Positions 52,501 through 64,000 of a DNA stretch of 64,000 nucleotides are shown one piece after another (positions within the stretch are counted from its first letter, which is position 1; every line of letters starts with the position of its first letter). Both the position numbers and the translations under genes were made by a program. The stretch is from Notospermus geniculatus (lineage: Eukaryota > Nemertea > Pilidiophora > Heteronemertea > Lineidae), in assembly GCA_002633025.1 (NCBI GenBank), contig NMRB01000252.1, positions 348,275-412,274 on the forward strand. The letters run 5' to 3'. The notes under the pieces are model-generated. The model was not told the DNA's origin and searched no databases. It saw only the letters and a program-made list of their open reading frames with translations.

Positions 52501-55500
52501 CTGGAAATAGAAGGAATAAGAAAAGATCAAAACGAGATCAGATAAGTGAGAGTTATCGGTTATTTTTTTCCAAAAAACTATTATGATGAAATCCACTTGG
52601 TTTAACCTGGAAGAAAATGAGCGAACCAAATCATCGTACCCGAGTCTTATTCAGAAAGTATCACTGTTCTGACAGTTTGCTTGTTGGCATGAACCAAACT
52701 TAGAGAACACCAAGATGACCACACTTTTATTGTGTAGTGGAAACAGCAGTGGCTGTCACCACTGAGGTTATGGGTTCAATCCCAAGTTCAGCTCTTTCTT
52801 CATGTGATAAAGACAACACTCTTTGACAGTGCAGATTTTCTGCGGGCACTCTGGTTTCCTCCTGCTGTATAATTATTTGTCCAATACTGTCTGCAGAACC
52901 ACTAGTGTGTTCAATTCAATATTCTTATTTTACTCATCTGAGAATACATTTTCATCTGCTGTCAGCATTAAGAGATTTTTGAAAAAATGCCAAGAAAGAT
53001 GACAACATTGTTATTTACCAAACCCCTCAGGTAAGCAAACCAAAGGTAAAGGCCATATCTCGCTAATCAAGGCATCATGAAGATCCGTATGTAACAAGAT
53101 ATATTATCTCATGAGAAAAGCCAAACATTACTTGATAGGAATGGCATGTATCTTGGAATTTGTTGACAACCAGCAGATTTGGAAATGTTGTTTTGGTCTG
53201 CCAAGACGAAGTGAGAGATCATGCATTTCCTGTTGACTTCAACACCAGCCCTTGTAACAACACCTGATGAGCACTTAGGTAATCAGCGGTTCTTAGCCCT
53301 AGCTCCCTCCGTCAGTTTGTGTGCGGTGATGTAGGGAGCGAGGGTCAGAATCACTGGTGATTGACAGATTATCTTTTATGAAGATGGTTGAAAATATCCA
53401 AGTAACTGCCAGTTTTGACCAACCCTCAACGTAGACCATGCCCACCAAAAAAGGCAACTGATAGGCCTAGTTCAAAGTACAGAATGGGCAGTATTCTAGA
53501 CTTAACTCTAAGGTTTACCTTTAGCTATTGAATACAAAAGAATACGAAAGCTTAAAGTGGACCTTAGTCTTCTTGAATACGAGCATATATTTAACACATC
53601 CTCTCCATTTCGATCATTCACCACCAACATCACAATGAGACTCGCACGATCGTCCGGGAATTTGATGAGGGCCAGAAACAAACTCTATCTTACAGATATC
53701 AACTAAGTCAAATACATCTTTCATCTTGGGTTGGTGTCACCCTGGACGTATTTTTCATCAATCTTTGGTATAATTGGCCCACTGACACCATGAAGCATCC
53801 TTCATAACATGTAATTAACGATAAGTGGAATATAACATAATCAACTTTGGGAATAATAAACAGGTACATTTTCAAGAGCACCTGCTGATGTCTATTATCT
53901 GCTTGGAAAAGAATCGTTAAAAACAGATTCAAAATGAAAATGAGAAGAGAGCAATGAAAAATCACCAGGAAAAAATGATAAATAGTCTAATGGGACAAGT
54001 CAATTCAAATTGCAGGTGATAAAACAAAAACTTAAAACATGCCTCATATCTCTTCAGGCCCTCTCCCTCCCCTGACATACGGACAGATCTGGGTCCTTTT
54101 TCATGAAGTTTCCATCTGCAACCGACCCTCAAGGTGCTGCTCCACTTGAGTTCACCTTGTGCAAGTGGTTCTCTATGCGCAACTCAACTATGAGCAGTTG
54201 TTTGTGTCACTGGTCTTGGCATAAGCTGTAGGTGAATTGGCCATGGAGAGCCAACTTGCAGGAGAAAACTCCCAAGTGGAGCAGCAGCTTTTAACATCAA
54301 CATCCATTCTCTCATTGGCATGCCAACAGCTCAACCAACCACCAACATCGCCAATAAACGTTTGAATAAAACCCACATAAAAAACAGGATATTCAAGTAA
54401 CTTGGAAAATTCCTCACTTACAACCTAAATGGTGCCCAGGTATTAGATTCCTCACATTTTATGGGGTTCTATGGGGATCGTAAGAGCACATACTTAGAAG
54501 TGTATGGTGTTCTCATAATCGCCATCATAAAAAATCTTACCAGTATCCAACGAGCCTTCTCATCTTGTACATAAACACACCATAGCATCATGTCCAGCAT
54601 CACCAAAGGTCCAACTCAGACCAGTTCTTTACCTTTTCTAGCCAGGTTTTATGTAATGAATGTGACTATCTTAATTACGTCCATTTCCCAGCTAATATCC
54701 TGGTTAGCCATCAAGCAGGCATAACCGAGGCCATTATGGGGCATGAGAGGAGAAAAGATGCAATTGACCAGTCAACATTTTTACGCATTAAAGGTGAGGT
54801 ACTGGTGGCGATTTTCATTCTACATGTATACTGAGCTTGCCCTCAGCTCAAGGCCTCCAGATGATGTCAGATCGACCTTGCAAGGGCATAGAACAGGTGG
54901 TGAATGACATTTCCGGAATCACTTTGCATCTGAGTCACGACTCCGCGGAACAAATCAGTCGCTGATATGGCATATAGTTGCATCTCACCTGCGACAATCG
55001 GCATCAGTCGCTGATCCAAAAGATCATGAATTGCATATACATGTAAGAGTTGAACCGATTCAACTTCAGTAACAATTCCCTATGCGCAGATGCCGCCTGT
55101 TCCATGATCACACATTTTCGCTTTGGCGACCTGACCATGAGTTCTTCACTTGATGCCATCTATTCCGTTGTGGCGCAGGCAATCGCAGTTGCAACCTGAC
55201 GTCAGCATAAAGGCCGTTGTCAAGTCCTAACCAAATCTCTGCACAGCACACAGAAGCCACAATCCTAGTCAAGTTTCCATGGCTTTTAAGACAATGCCAT
55301 CAGGTAAGTGTTTTGAGGATACTGCTGACATTCACCTTTAAGAAGAAACCATATTTGTCCAGCGTACCTCGGAGTTATTGTGCAATAAACAGTCTGAGAA
55401 AGTCAGGCGACTTTTGATCCCATCTGACAGCGCAACAACTTGGTGTGAAGATTGCCAAGAGCTGATGGTTTCCAACTCTCCCAACACGTTATTGTCCATT

Positions 55501-55899
55501 AGGTAAACTAGCCTTCAGCAAGCCAATGATTATTATCACAGAAAGTGGACACATTCTTAACATTCAAACGAGGGAGAAAAACCGCCCGGTGCTCGTGAAT
55601 TTCTCAAGATGCTGCCAGCAGTCGCAAAGCTTCTAGTAAGACTAATGGTGAGGCAATTATGCCGGTTGAAATAATAGGATTATAAGGAGAGCTGTGGAAG
55701 TTACCAATTGATAGACCTGATCCTCTTAGTCAAATGGACGTCTTTGACGACAATGGTGCCAGGTACACGAGATGTTCAGAACATTCTTTGAGTTGCCTAG
55801 CAATTTGTTGGGTCTTATTGATTTCAAAGAATGCTCAACAGCAACTGCAAATTGCTGGTGAAAATTGTTGACCTCCGACCAGCTCTTCAAAAGAACACA

Positions 55900-56720
55900 A
55901 CTGACAGAAACAAGGAACTACCATTTTTGCAGCTTCATTAGAATATACAGCTGAACATGAAGCTCTTCACAAGAACAGTTTCAGCAGCATTTATGGTTAA
56001 AATAAATTGAAGCTCTTCTTTCTGCAGCTGCATCAACAGCTGAAGATGAAGCACATCACACAAGAACAGCTTCAGCAGCAACTACAGCCAAAGATGAAGC
56101 ACTGCACACAACAAAAGTTACAGCTGTACCTACAACTGAAGACGAAGTTCTTTACACAAGAACACTAAAGCTGAACCTGCAGCTGAAGATGAAGCACTTC
56201 ACACAAGAACAGCTTCAGCAGCATCGAAGTAGGCCTAGAAGATGAAGCATTTTACACAAGACCAGCTTCAGTTATATCAAAAGCATGAATCACTTCAAAC
56301 AACAACAGCTTTAACAGCATCTACAGCTGAAGATGAAGCTCTTTATAGAGGCCTTGCAATGACGTCATCCTGGCGGCCATGCTGAGGGGCACAGTGGGCA
56401 GAGGTGTGAGCTGACCGTGACGTGGCCTGCGTGAAGTGCGCGACGCCAGTGTTTGACGTAACGTCATTGGGACATTTCGCTGCACCTCTGCAGTATGTGC
56501 CCCCAGCATGGCGGCTTGTGACGTCATTTGCAAGGCCTCTATACAATGTACAGCGGCATTTTACAGCTGAACATGAAGCACTTCACAAAAGAACACCAAC
56601 AGCTGAACATGAAGCAAGTCACACAGGAATAGCCTTTACAGCTGAACATGAAACTCTGCAATAGAAAAGCTTTAGCAACAGCCACAACAGAAAACAAGTT
56701 CTTCCTACGAGAGCAGCTTA
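55900..56720. repeat. Degenerate tandem repeat of about 50-60 bp with recurring open frame
   Basis: Units resemble AGCTGAAGATGAAGCACTTC followed by ACACAAGAACAGCTTCAGCA. Where open, one frame reads AEDEALHTRTASA. Stops break it between units, so no gene is called. Interrupted by a palindromic MITE. Confidence 0.75.
56344..56543. mobile_element. Palindromic MITE inside the tandem repeat
   Basis: TATAGAGGCCTTGCAATGAC and its near complement form the ends. CATCCTGGCGGCCATGCTG pairs with CAGCATGGCGGCTTGTG. TA at both edges. GC-rich centre. Confidence 0.8.
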
Positions 56721-59700
56721 CGGACAGCAAGAAATGCTACTCCCCAATAACTGCTGGATGGACAATCAATCATAACAAATCCTTGAGAGGGTGACAGTGC
56801 AGATTTACTTAAAACCTTCGAGCTTTTTTAAAAACATCGCAAGAAGTTTCAAGAGATGCCGTAATTCAATTTTGCCTCGGCTGATCAGTGATTGCAATCA
56901 TCACTATGCAAGTCAACGACAGCTTGATGATGTTCTTCCTTGGAGTTCGATCAGGCAAAAACGGAGGAAAAAAACTTAATTTAGATGGTGACGAAGGAAG
57001 GGTTTACAAAAGTTGATGGAGTTTTAAAGTGAAGGTTATCACCCATGTCATGCTCTGTAGTAATGGTTGGCATAAATATGGAAGCCAAGGAATCCCTGGC
57101 AAACAAAAGCAAGAAAGAGAATTACACCAAAATCACAATTGTAAGGTCACAGAGACCTGGCTTTGGCACTGGGATCTAGTTTCCGACATTGTCAGCATCA
57201 GGACCTCAATCGAAGATATCAACAGCCAACTGTGAGGTCAGCAATGCTGACCATCACCAACTGGAAGATGTGGACACCGTCAATGCCAGACAACTGCAAT
57301 TTTGGTGTATCATCAAAGCTTGGCTTCCAAAGACCTTACTGGCTTTTCCAACTGATACAACTCTTTGGCCCTTGTCTTTAGAATGAAGGGCCCAAGGAAA
57401 CGAGACAGCAGGTGGAAACTTTCCTCTCCCTTGGCAAAAATCGAATCTCCCTTTTTATAAGAAGAGCTCAATCCCACACATCTCAAAATCACAGCACAGG
57501 ATATCGAAATTACCTGCATGAGGACAGTCAGCTGCTTGTAATTGAATTCCCTCCCACTCAGGTTGGCCCTAATGAGAATTCAGCTCCAGTGAATTGTTTC
57601 AGGGTTTCTCTGAGCCAAATGAGGGGTAGAGAGGGAAAGGGAGGCAAGGATCAGATACGGTATTATATGTGTGGGAATTGATGACTTCCTCACTTGGGAA
57701 TGGTACAAAGACCTACTCTGCGGCTAAGTTTATACCTAAGATGATTCTGCAGCCAATCTGTAAGAGACCTTTCAGATGTAACCGTGAAGTTCTGCTGTCG
57801 AGAGGAACTGTTAATCAAATCTGGCGAAACTATTGTGAGGTCTTTGGAGGGCTGTACTATCATGGAAAAGTTAGGACCACCTTAAACAGTCAACTTCTCC
57901 AGCAAATTTTCTGAGTGCGCTCAACAATGTCTAGGACAGCCGCATACTATCAAATTCTTCATCAAATTTTCTGACTAAGCTGAATAAGGGCTTTCATGTG
58001 GGTTGTCTTCACGTTTCAAGCCATACGCCCTATGTATGAAAAATTTGATCAGGATTGTGGCAGAAATTAGGCAAGGAATAGTCCAGCGGACTTGAAATAA
58101 ACTAGCAATAGACAACTCATCCAGGGACACCCTGGTGTTCGGACTTGTTGCCACTGCCCTGGGAAGTCAGCTTTGCGACTGACGAAAACGGATGGGAGCT
58201 CGGCATGACAACTGAGTGTTTCTGTGTCTGGAATGCAACAAATAACACCTGTAATGGAAAAACTCATCGCTCGTGGTTAGAAAGATATCGCACCAAATCA
58301 AGAACTAAATCGGAACAGCCAAAGGTATCCAGGATTCATCTCCGCGGCGTTTCACTCAATAGGATAAGAGAGATCATTTATCAAAGACACGACTCGGTTT
58401 ATTTCCTTGAAATATGAGAACGGATTTGAAATAGTAATTATTTTTAGAAATGTGAAAAACCGGCTGAACAAACCGCGTTAGTGTTCTTCTAATCATGCAC
58501 GCGGCATCTCGTTAGGTGGATGAGCCGTTTTTTTCTTGATGCATGTTTTATGAATGGAAAATTCATGATCAGGGAAGGGTTGAAAGAAAATATAGGATTA
58601 GGATATGGTAAGCATTAACATGAATGTTTTATCCTTGGAAGATGAGAATTCAGTGGCAGGCTGAGGTGAGGGCCGCTGTTTCTCAGAAGCTAAAGAAGAT
58701 TGGGTAGCTCAGTAAAACTGAATTCTAAGATATCGACTTTGAGTCACGAGCCATCATTGGGTGAATTTGATGTAAAAGCAGGAGGAAACTGGAGTGCCGG
58801 GAGAACAACGTTAAGAGAGTTGGCCTAACTATCACATGAAGTGTGGGTCTGACGGGGGGTAGAACACAGAACCTCAGAGGCCGTCACAGGTGCCAGTGAA
58901 GAGCAGGTCTAATCAGGGACACAACCCAGAGTCTTGGAGGGGAGAGGCATCGATGGTCCACAGCGCCATGACAGCCCTGAAACCCTTACAGGGAGTTCAT
59001 CGGTGTACAGTAGCTGTTCATCAAATGTGTCAGAAAGAGGCCACAGGTTTGATTCCCATTTCACACTGGTCTGAAAGGGTCAAATGATGCACTGAATGTG
59101 GCTCCTTGAGTTCCCAGAACCATTTCTGAGGGTTTGCGATAATGATGTGAAGGAGCCAAGTAAAAGCTTGACATCACAACATCAAGAATGTGAAGGCTTG
59201 AATCACTCAGCTTCTCACAAATTTATCACTCCAGAACGGGTGGTCTCTTTTGAGGAATTAAACACACCATGTAGTGGATTTTATACCAATTCATTCACCT
59301 CAATGGCACGACAAACATGCCAAAAATGTTTCTTTCAATAAAGAAAATATCCCATCGTGCGAAACCCGGGTCGTAAAGAAGCAAGAAGTATGCTTGTGCA
59401 TTTCATGCAGTCGCTCTGTTCATCCATTTTCCCCTTCACGGCAGAATAAGGTTACAAAACGGCATATCCATCAGCATCAACAAGGTATAAATGTCCATTT
59501 GGTTCCATTTCCCTGATAGCTCCCACATCTAATTGCTGACTGTCCCTGAAGATCAATTCACCCCAATTGATCAGTAGCTCCTAATAAAACATTGGCAGAG
59601 GGGGCCACATCAAGTGCAGTCAGTTCGTGACCTCCTTCCAGTCAAAGTGGCACGGAGGAAAAATTGATGCCCATCACCTCTAAGGTTCTGGGTTTCATCC

Positions 59701-60718
59701 CATTTCGACCCATTTTTCCCATGAAAGACGTAGGACTCACTTTGGTGCTAGAGTTTTTTTCTGCACATTCCTTTCCTACTGCTTCACATAAAATCACCAT
59801 ATATTGCCCATAGAGAGCTAGACACCACTTCATGTCAGAATTTTCACACATTGGCTCTCTATGGGTAACTCACCCATAGAATACTATGGGTAGTTGTTTG
59901 AGTCACTTTGTTTGTGAAAGCCCAATGGAAACCAACAATGGTGAATTGTACAGTGAGAGCCAACTTGCAGGAGAAAACTTCCACGTGGAGGAACACCTTG
60001 TAATGCTGTATTTGGCAGTAAGCTCTTGATACATGAATCTTTTTTTTCTCTCCCTTGTCATCCACATGAGAGGGAGCCTGACAATCTCAGAATGCTGAAA
60101 CAGCCTATAGACTCCTGACAGTACCTGAGAATTCAAGAATCCTTGCCCACATTCCTAAACTAATAGCCAAACTAAACTGCCGCGAAAGCATTTCAATTAG
60201 AGCTTGGGTGATACCTTATCGTGAAGACCACATATTGACTAGAAGGAATTGAAAACGTCCACCGTGAGCAGTTCACTCTCATTTGATAGATTTCTAATGG
60301 CCGATTCATGTCAGGTTGCATTCCCTAGACTATTGAGGCATCTGTTTTCCTTGAATTTTATACAACGGTGGGTTGTTTATAGTTGCAGTTAAGATGTTTG
60401 GGGATCAACTATAACGTTATCTTTGAGTTATTTTCTGAGATGTGCCATGGGTCGCTGAATCACACCAAATTTCATGGGGTAAAAGTTTAAGATGAAAGCT
60501 ACAGGTTGTGGCATTTCCACATCAGTGAATGAAGGTGCTCCTCTGTGTGAAGAGTTTTTCAATGCAAGTTGGTTCTCAATGGGCAATTCACCCTTGTTGG
60601 TTTCCTTCGACTTTTGCTAAGACCAATGCCACAAATGACAGCCCATAGCTTTCTACAGGTGAGATGCCCATAGAGAGCAAACCTATGCAAGACAAGGCGC
60701 ACGCTGGGCGTGGCGAAT

Positions 60719-61286
60719 AACCAGGTTTTCGAAGTGGCGGCGTGAATAGCACTTTTCCTGTTTTCACATTTAGCCCCCTATTGGCCAAACCTTGAATCAA
60801 ATGATGCTGAATATCGAAAGGAAACAATGTCTACTCACAAGCAACATGTCCACAAAATTTCACAAGAAAATCTGAAGTCGTTCCCATGTTATAACACTTC
60901 GATGATTTTCGGGTAACGCTGCCTGGCAGCCATATTCGATGTGCGATCGGCCCGAAACTTTGTATTTCAGAAGGTATCCCTGTAGTACACATTTATGCAA
61001 GGTATCAAATGGNTCATTTGTTCAGGAGAAATAGCACTTTTTCTGTTTTCACGTTTAGCCCCCTATTGGCCAAACCTTGAATCGAATGACGCTGAATATC
61101 GAAAGGAAACAACGTCTACTTACAAGCAACATGTCCCAAAAATTTCAAAAGAAAATCTCAAGTCGTTTTTAAGTTATCAGTCGGACAAGAGAAAACGACC
61201 GCCCGGACGCCCGACCGCCCGAACGCCCGACCGACCGCCACTTTCGGTAATTTAATAACCAGGACTTTCTTCGAAAACCTGGTTAA
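60719..61286. mobile_element. Element with AACCAGGTTTTCGAAG ends and an internal duplication
   Basis: AACCAGGTTTTCGAAG at the left and CTTCGAAAACCTGGTT at the right. A block of about 110 bp (from CCCTATTGGCCAAACCTTGA) occurs at 60774 and again at 61059. Part of the interior (60890-60990) is related to the 146-bp array at 63.2 kb. Confidence 0.65.
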
Positions 61287-62088
61287 AAATGCTACATGGA
61301 GGAGCGCCATGTACCAATCTCTCCTGAAATTGTTCATAAGAAAACAGGGAGTTGCAGAAAAGGCCGAGGGCTACCTTTGGCCTTTGTAGGGACCTTTCTC
61401 AATTGCATCGAGGAAGAGAAGCCAGAAAGGTTAAATTTTTCACTCAAGGAAACAAAGTTTCAGATATCACAACTTTGCAACGTGTCAAGGATATCTCATT
61501 CCAAAAAGTGATGCTCCATATGAGAGTTTTTCATGGGAGTCGGCTCTTTATGGGCAACTCAACGGTCGAAAAGTATGGGAAGTTGTTTTTGTCATTGGTC
61601 CCAACATAAGCCATAAGTAAAGCAACAGTGATTCCCCTTTTAGAGCCAACTCGAACAAGAAACTTGGAGCAGAGCGTTAAGCCAGTGATTCGACCACTAT
61701 ATACCATTGCTCTCCCGTTGAAGATTGTCAAATGCATGAAGAATATCACAAGTGGCTTGAAATTTTCCAAAACTTACCACAAAACAGTTCTCAAGGTGAT
61801 TTTTTCTCCACCCTGAATGAAATGCGAGTCCTATACTCTGGGGTACAACTACATCGTGTAAAATGTCACATTTAATTCCAAGAATCTACTTTTGAAACAG
61901 AATATTTGATGAAAAGGAGATGAAAACATTTTTTTGCAGCTGATGCCACTCATTACGTTAAAAGTCATTCACCTTTGATATCTGACGATGCACGTTTTAT
62001 TGTGTATGTTTTACTGTGTTGTTATCACGGACGAGGCAGACCTGACAGACGGCACTGAATCAGATCAGATATCTCATCTTTTTCTGCA

Positions 62089-62181
62089 CATCCTCCCATA
62101 GCAGGGCTTTGGTCTTGCTCCTCTCCACACGTTCAGTGTGTGAGTGGATGATGAGGTAAAAACCCCTGCTGTGGGAGGATG
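62089..62181. mobile_element. Short MITE, CATCCT-CACAGCAGGG family
   Basis: Ends CATCCTCCCATAGCAGGG and CCCTGCTGTGGGAGGATG. Second copy of the family at 10144-10252, here in opposite orientation. Confidence 0.7.
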
Positions 62182-62334
62182 TTTTCTGCATTGCTTGTGA
62201 TAATCACTTCGGAAATTTGTGACAGAGCCGGAAACGTCAAATCCTAAGAACACAGAATGATAATCTGTACAACAGCTCAGAGATGGCAAAACATCAGCAC
62301 TACAGTCACAAGGGATCCTAATCAGCAAAAATAA

Positions 62335-62510
62335 GAGTGGAACCTCTCTATTAAGGACACCTTTAAGACTGACCAGTGTCCATAATTGAGAGGTGTCCTG
62401 ATTATGGCAGTCAAAAGGAATAGACATGACCACTTAAGGACTGAACTTTGCTGTCCTTAATAAAGAGGTGTCCTCCTGGCAGAGGTGTCTGTTAAGGGAG
62501 GTTCCACTCG
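62335..62510. mobile_element. Pogo/Tigger-like MITE
   Basis: GAGTGGAACCTCTCTATTAA pairs with TTAAGGGAGGTTCCACTC. Interior repeats AGGTGTCCT motifs. Third family member in the window. Confidence 0.7.
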
Positions 62511-63229
62511 ACAAGATTTCAGACAGAGTCTCATCAAACATTGACATGATTGCCATCATGCAGGAAGCCAGGAGTCATTAACCTTAGGGATAAACGTTGA
62601 GGGGGCTTTGTCATATACGATGTCCACCCTCTTGCAGCCTATCAAGAGGGGCAATGATCGTAGTTGACCTATTTGTAGCCCTTTTTCGCAGGACAGCAAA
62701 TGGACTCGAGGCAGGAGTGCTAAGAACTTCTGATTTCTCATGATGTTTTGTCAGGGGCATGGTAGTCCAAGTATGTTGACCAATAGAAATACTGAACTGG
62801 AAACAAACAGAATTTGAGAAGGGATTTTTCACATTTGCATCATTGGGAAAGCAGAGATGAGACACAAAGCCTGCACAACACAATGATATCCAATGAAGTA
62901 ATGTTAGCCTGGGCTTGGCATATCACTTGATCAGGAGATCCTTCCACCCACGTGAATCATAGGATCCACAAAAAAAAGGAAAAAGTCAAACTAGAGCCAT
63001 CATGTGATGGCGCAGATTCGTCTCCATTTGAAAGTTATGAAATGGCATGCACAGCGGCAAAATAGGTGGGCAGGGTCCAAAGGGTACTTTGGGTACAAAT
63101 ATACCTAGTACCCTAAAGAAATTTGAGGGTACGATATAGTACCCTCAAATGAAATGGTCCATGGACCATGTGCTCACCGACAGAGAGAGGTAGGCCTACA
63201 TGTATATCAGTTATATGAGCAATCTGGGT

Positions 63230-64000
63230 AAGTCATTCCCAAGTTGTAAGACTTCAATGATTTTCAGTTTGTGCCACCTGGCGGCCATATTGGATGTCCA
63301 ATCGGGCGAAAACTTCACATGCACATAAAGGTCATCTAGAGGGAGCCACATAGCACATTTGAGTGCACTGGGTCAAGTCGTTCCTGAGTTATTGCACATT
63401 TGATTATTTTCGGGTTACGCCACCTGGTGGCCATATTGGAACCTCAATCAGGCCGAAATTTGACGTGCTTGTAAAGGTCATCTAGAAGGAGGTACATATC
63501 AAATTTGATCGCTCTGGGTCAAGTTGTTCCTGAGTTATAGCACATTTGATGATTTTCAGGTTACGCCACCTGGCGGCCATATTGGAAGTTTAATCAGGCC
63601 GAAATTTGTCGTGCTTGTAAGGGCCATCTAGAGGGAGGTAAATATCAAGTTTGAGCACTCTGGGTCAAGCCGTTCCTGAGTTATAGCACTTGGAAGATTT
63701 TCAGGTTACGCCACCTGGCGGCCATATTGGATGTCCGATCGGGCCGAAACTCGGTAATTTTGAAGGTACCCCTCTAATACACGTTTATGCAAGATATGAA
63801 GACGCTCGGTGAAATAATGAAGAACTGTGGCAGGTTCGTTACTTCTGTCGAACTTTGACCTCTGTGACCTTGAAAAGTAGGTCAAATCAAAAACCCGTTA
63901 TATATGTTATGTATCCTAATATGATACACCTATGACAAAAATTTGGAGATGATCGAGTCATTAGTTCAGGAGTTATTGCACTTTTTGTGTTTTTGGTTTT
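63230..64000. repeat. 146-bp tandem array running off the right edge
   Basis: GCCACCTGG recurs at 63273, 63419, 63565 and 63710 (spacing 146, 146, 145). Each unit also carries GGCCATATTGGA, AGGTCATCTAGAGGGAG and GTTCCTGAGTTATAGCAC. After 63.8 kb it passes into a TGACCTCTGTGACCTTGAAA-type repeat that continues beyond the window. Confidence 0.85.

Larger units (their letters stand above)
52501..64000. other. 11.5 kb without recognisable exons
   Basis: No conserved protein block on either strand; the N-terminal CPSF2 motifs were searched for and not seen. It holds several MITEs, a SINE-like stretch near 52720-52870 with a B-box-like GGGTTCAATCCC, a small hairpin at 53281-53364, the tandem repeat at 55.9-56.7 kb and the 146-bp array at the right edge. 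Probably CPSF2 intron. Confidence 0.6.

Noticed and set aside
56321-56730. Several overlapping frames of 63-80 codons on both strands
   Set aside because: They arise from the palindromic MITE and the tandem repeat, not from a conserved gene.

Overview
The window is nuclear DNA from an animal. The genes are spliced, with GT-AG introns and short exons, and non-coding DNA makes up most of the sequence. Dispersed inverted-repeat elements, tRNA-derived SINEs, satellites and two N-run gaps point to a draft assembly of a marine invertebrate. An invertebrate deuterostome fits best and a lophotrochozoan is possible. I cannot name the species.

Four protein genes were rebuilt by reading splice sites and phases by eye. 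(1) Plus strand, about 2.36-22.96 kb: an ARHGEF33-like Rho guanine-nucleotide exchange factor with an N-terminal coiled coil, a DH domain and a long disordered tail. (2) Minus strand, 25.99-36.96 kb: RPAP1, the RNA polymerase II-associated assembly factor. Its 29 exons add up to an in-frame product of about 1,383 residues; only the first few residues are not located. (3) Plus strand, 43.36-45.31 kb: DRC5/TCTE1, a leucine-rich-repeat subunit of the ciliary nexin-dynein regulatory complex, complete in three exons. (4) Minus strand, 46.65-52.50 kb: the C-terminal 435 residues of CPSF2 (CPSF100), an mRNA 3'-end processing factor. Its N-terminal exons were not found up to 64 kb.

Layout: ARHGEF33 and RPAP1 converge. 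RPAP1 and DRC5 diverge, and between them lies a non-coding element of about 5.4 kb with terminal inverted repeats and satellite arrays in opposite orientations. DRC5 and CPSF2 converge with poly(A) signals only about 160 bp apart. From 52.5 kb to the end I see no exon, only dispersed elements, a degenerate in-frame tandem repeat and a 146-bp tandem array.

The genes do not form one pathway. Two (RPAP1, CPSF2) serve RNA polymerase II transcripts, one is axonemal and one is a small-GTPase regulator. The most unusual signals are in ARHGEF33. Four alternative second exons all start in phase 1 and end in phase 0, so the reading frame itself requires exactly one of them. A splice donor overlaps a stop codon and would switch the protein to a tail rich in RRxS sites. 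Other points worth checking are the giant inverted-repeat element, a Harbinger-like element inserted inside a CPSF2 splice donor, and an exact 21-bp duplication of a CPSF2 splice acceptor.
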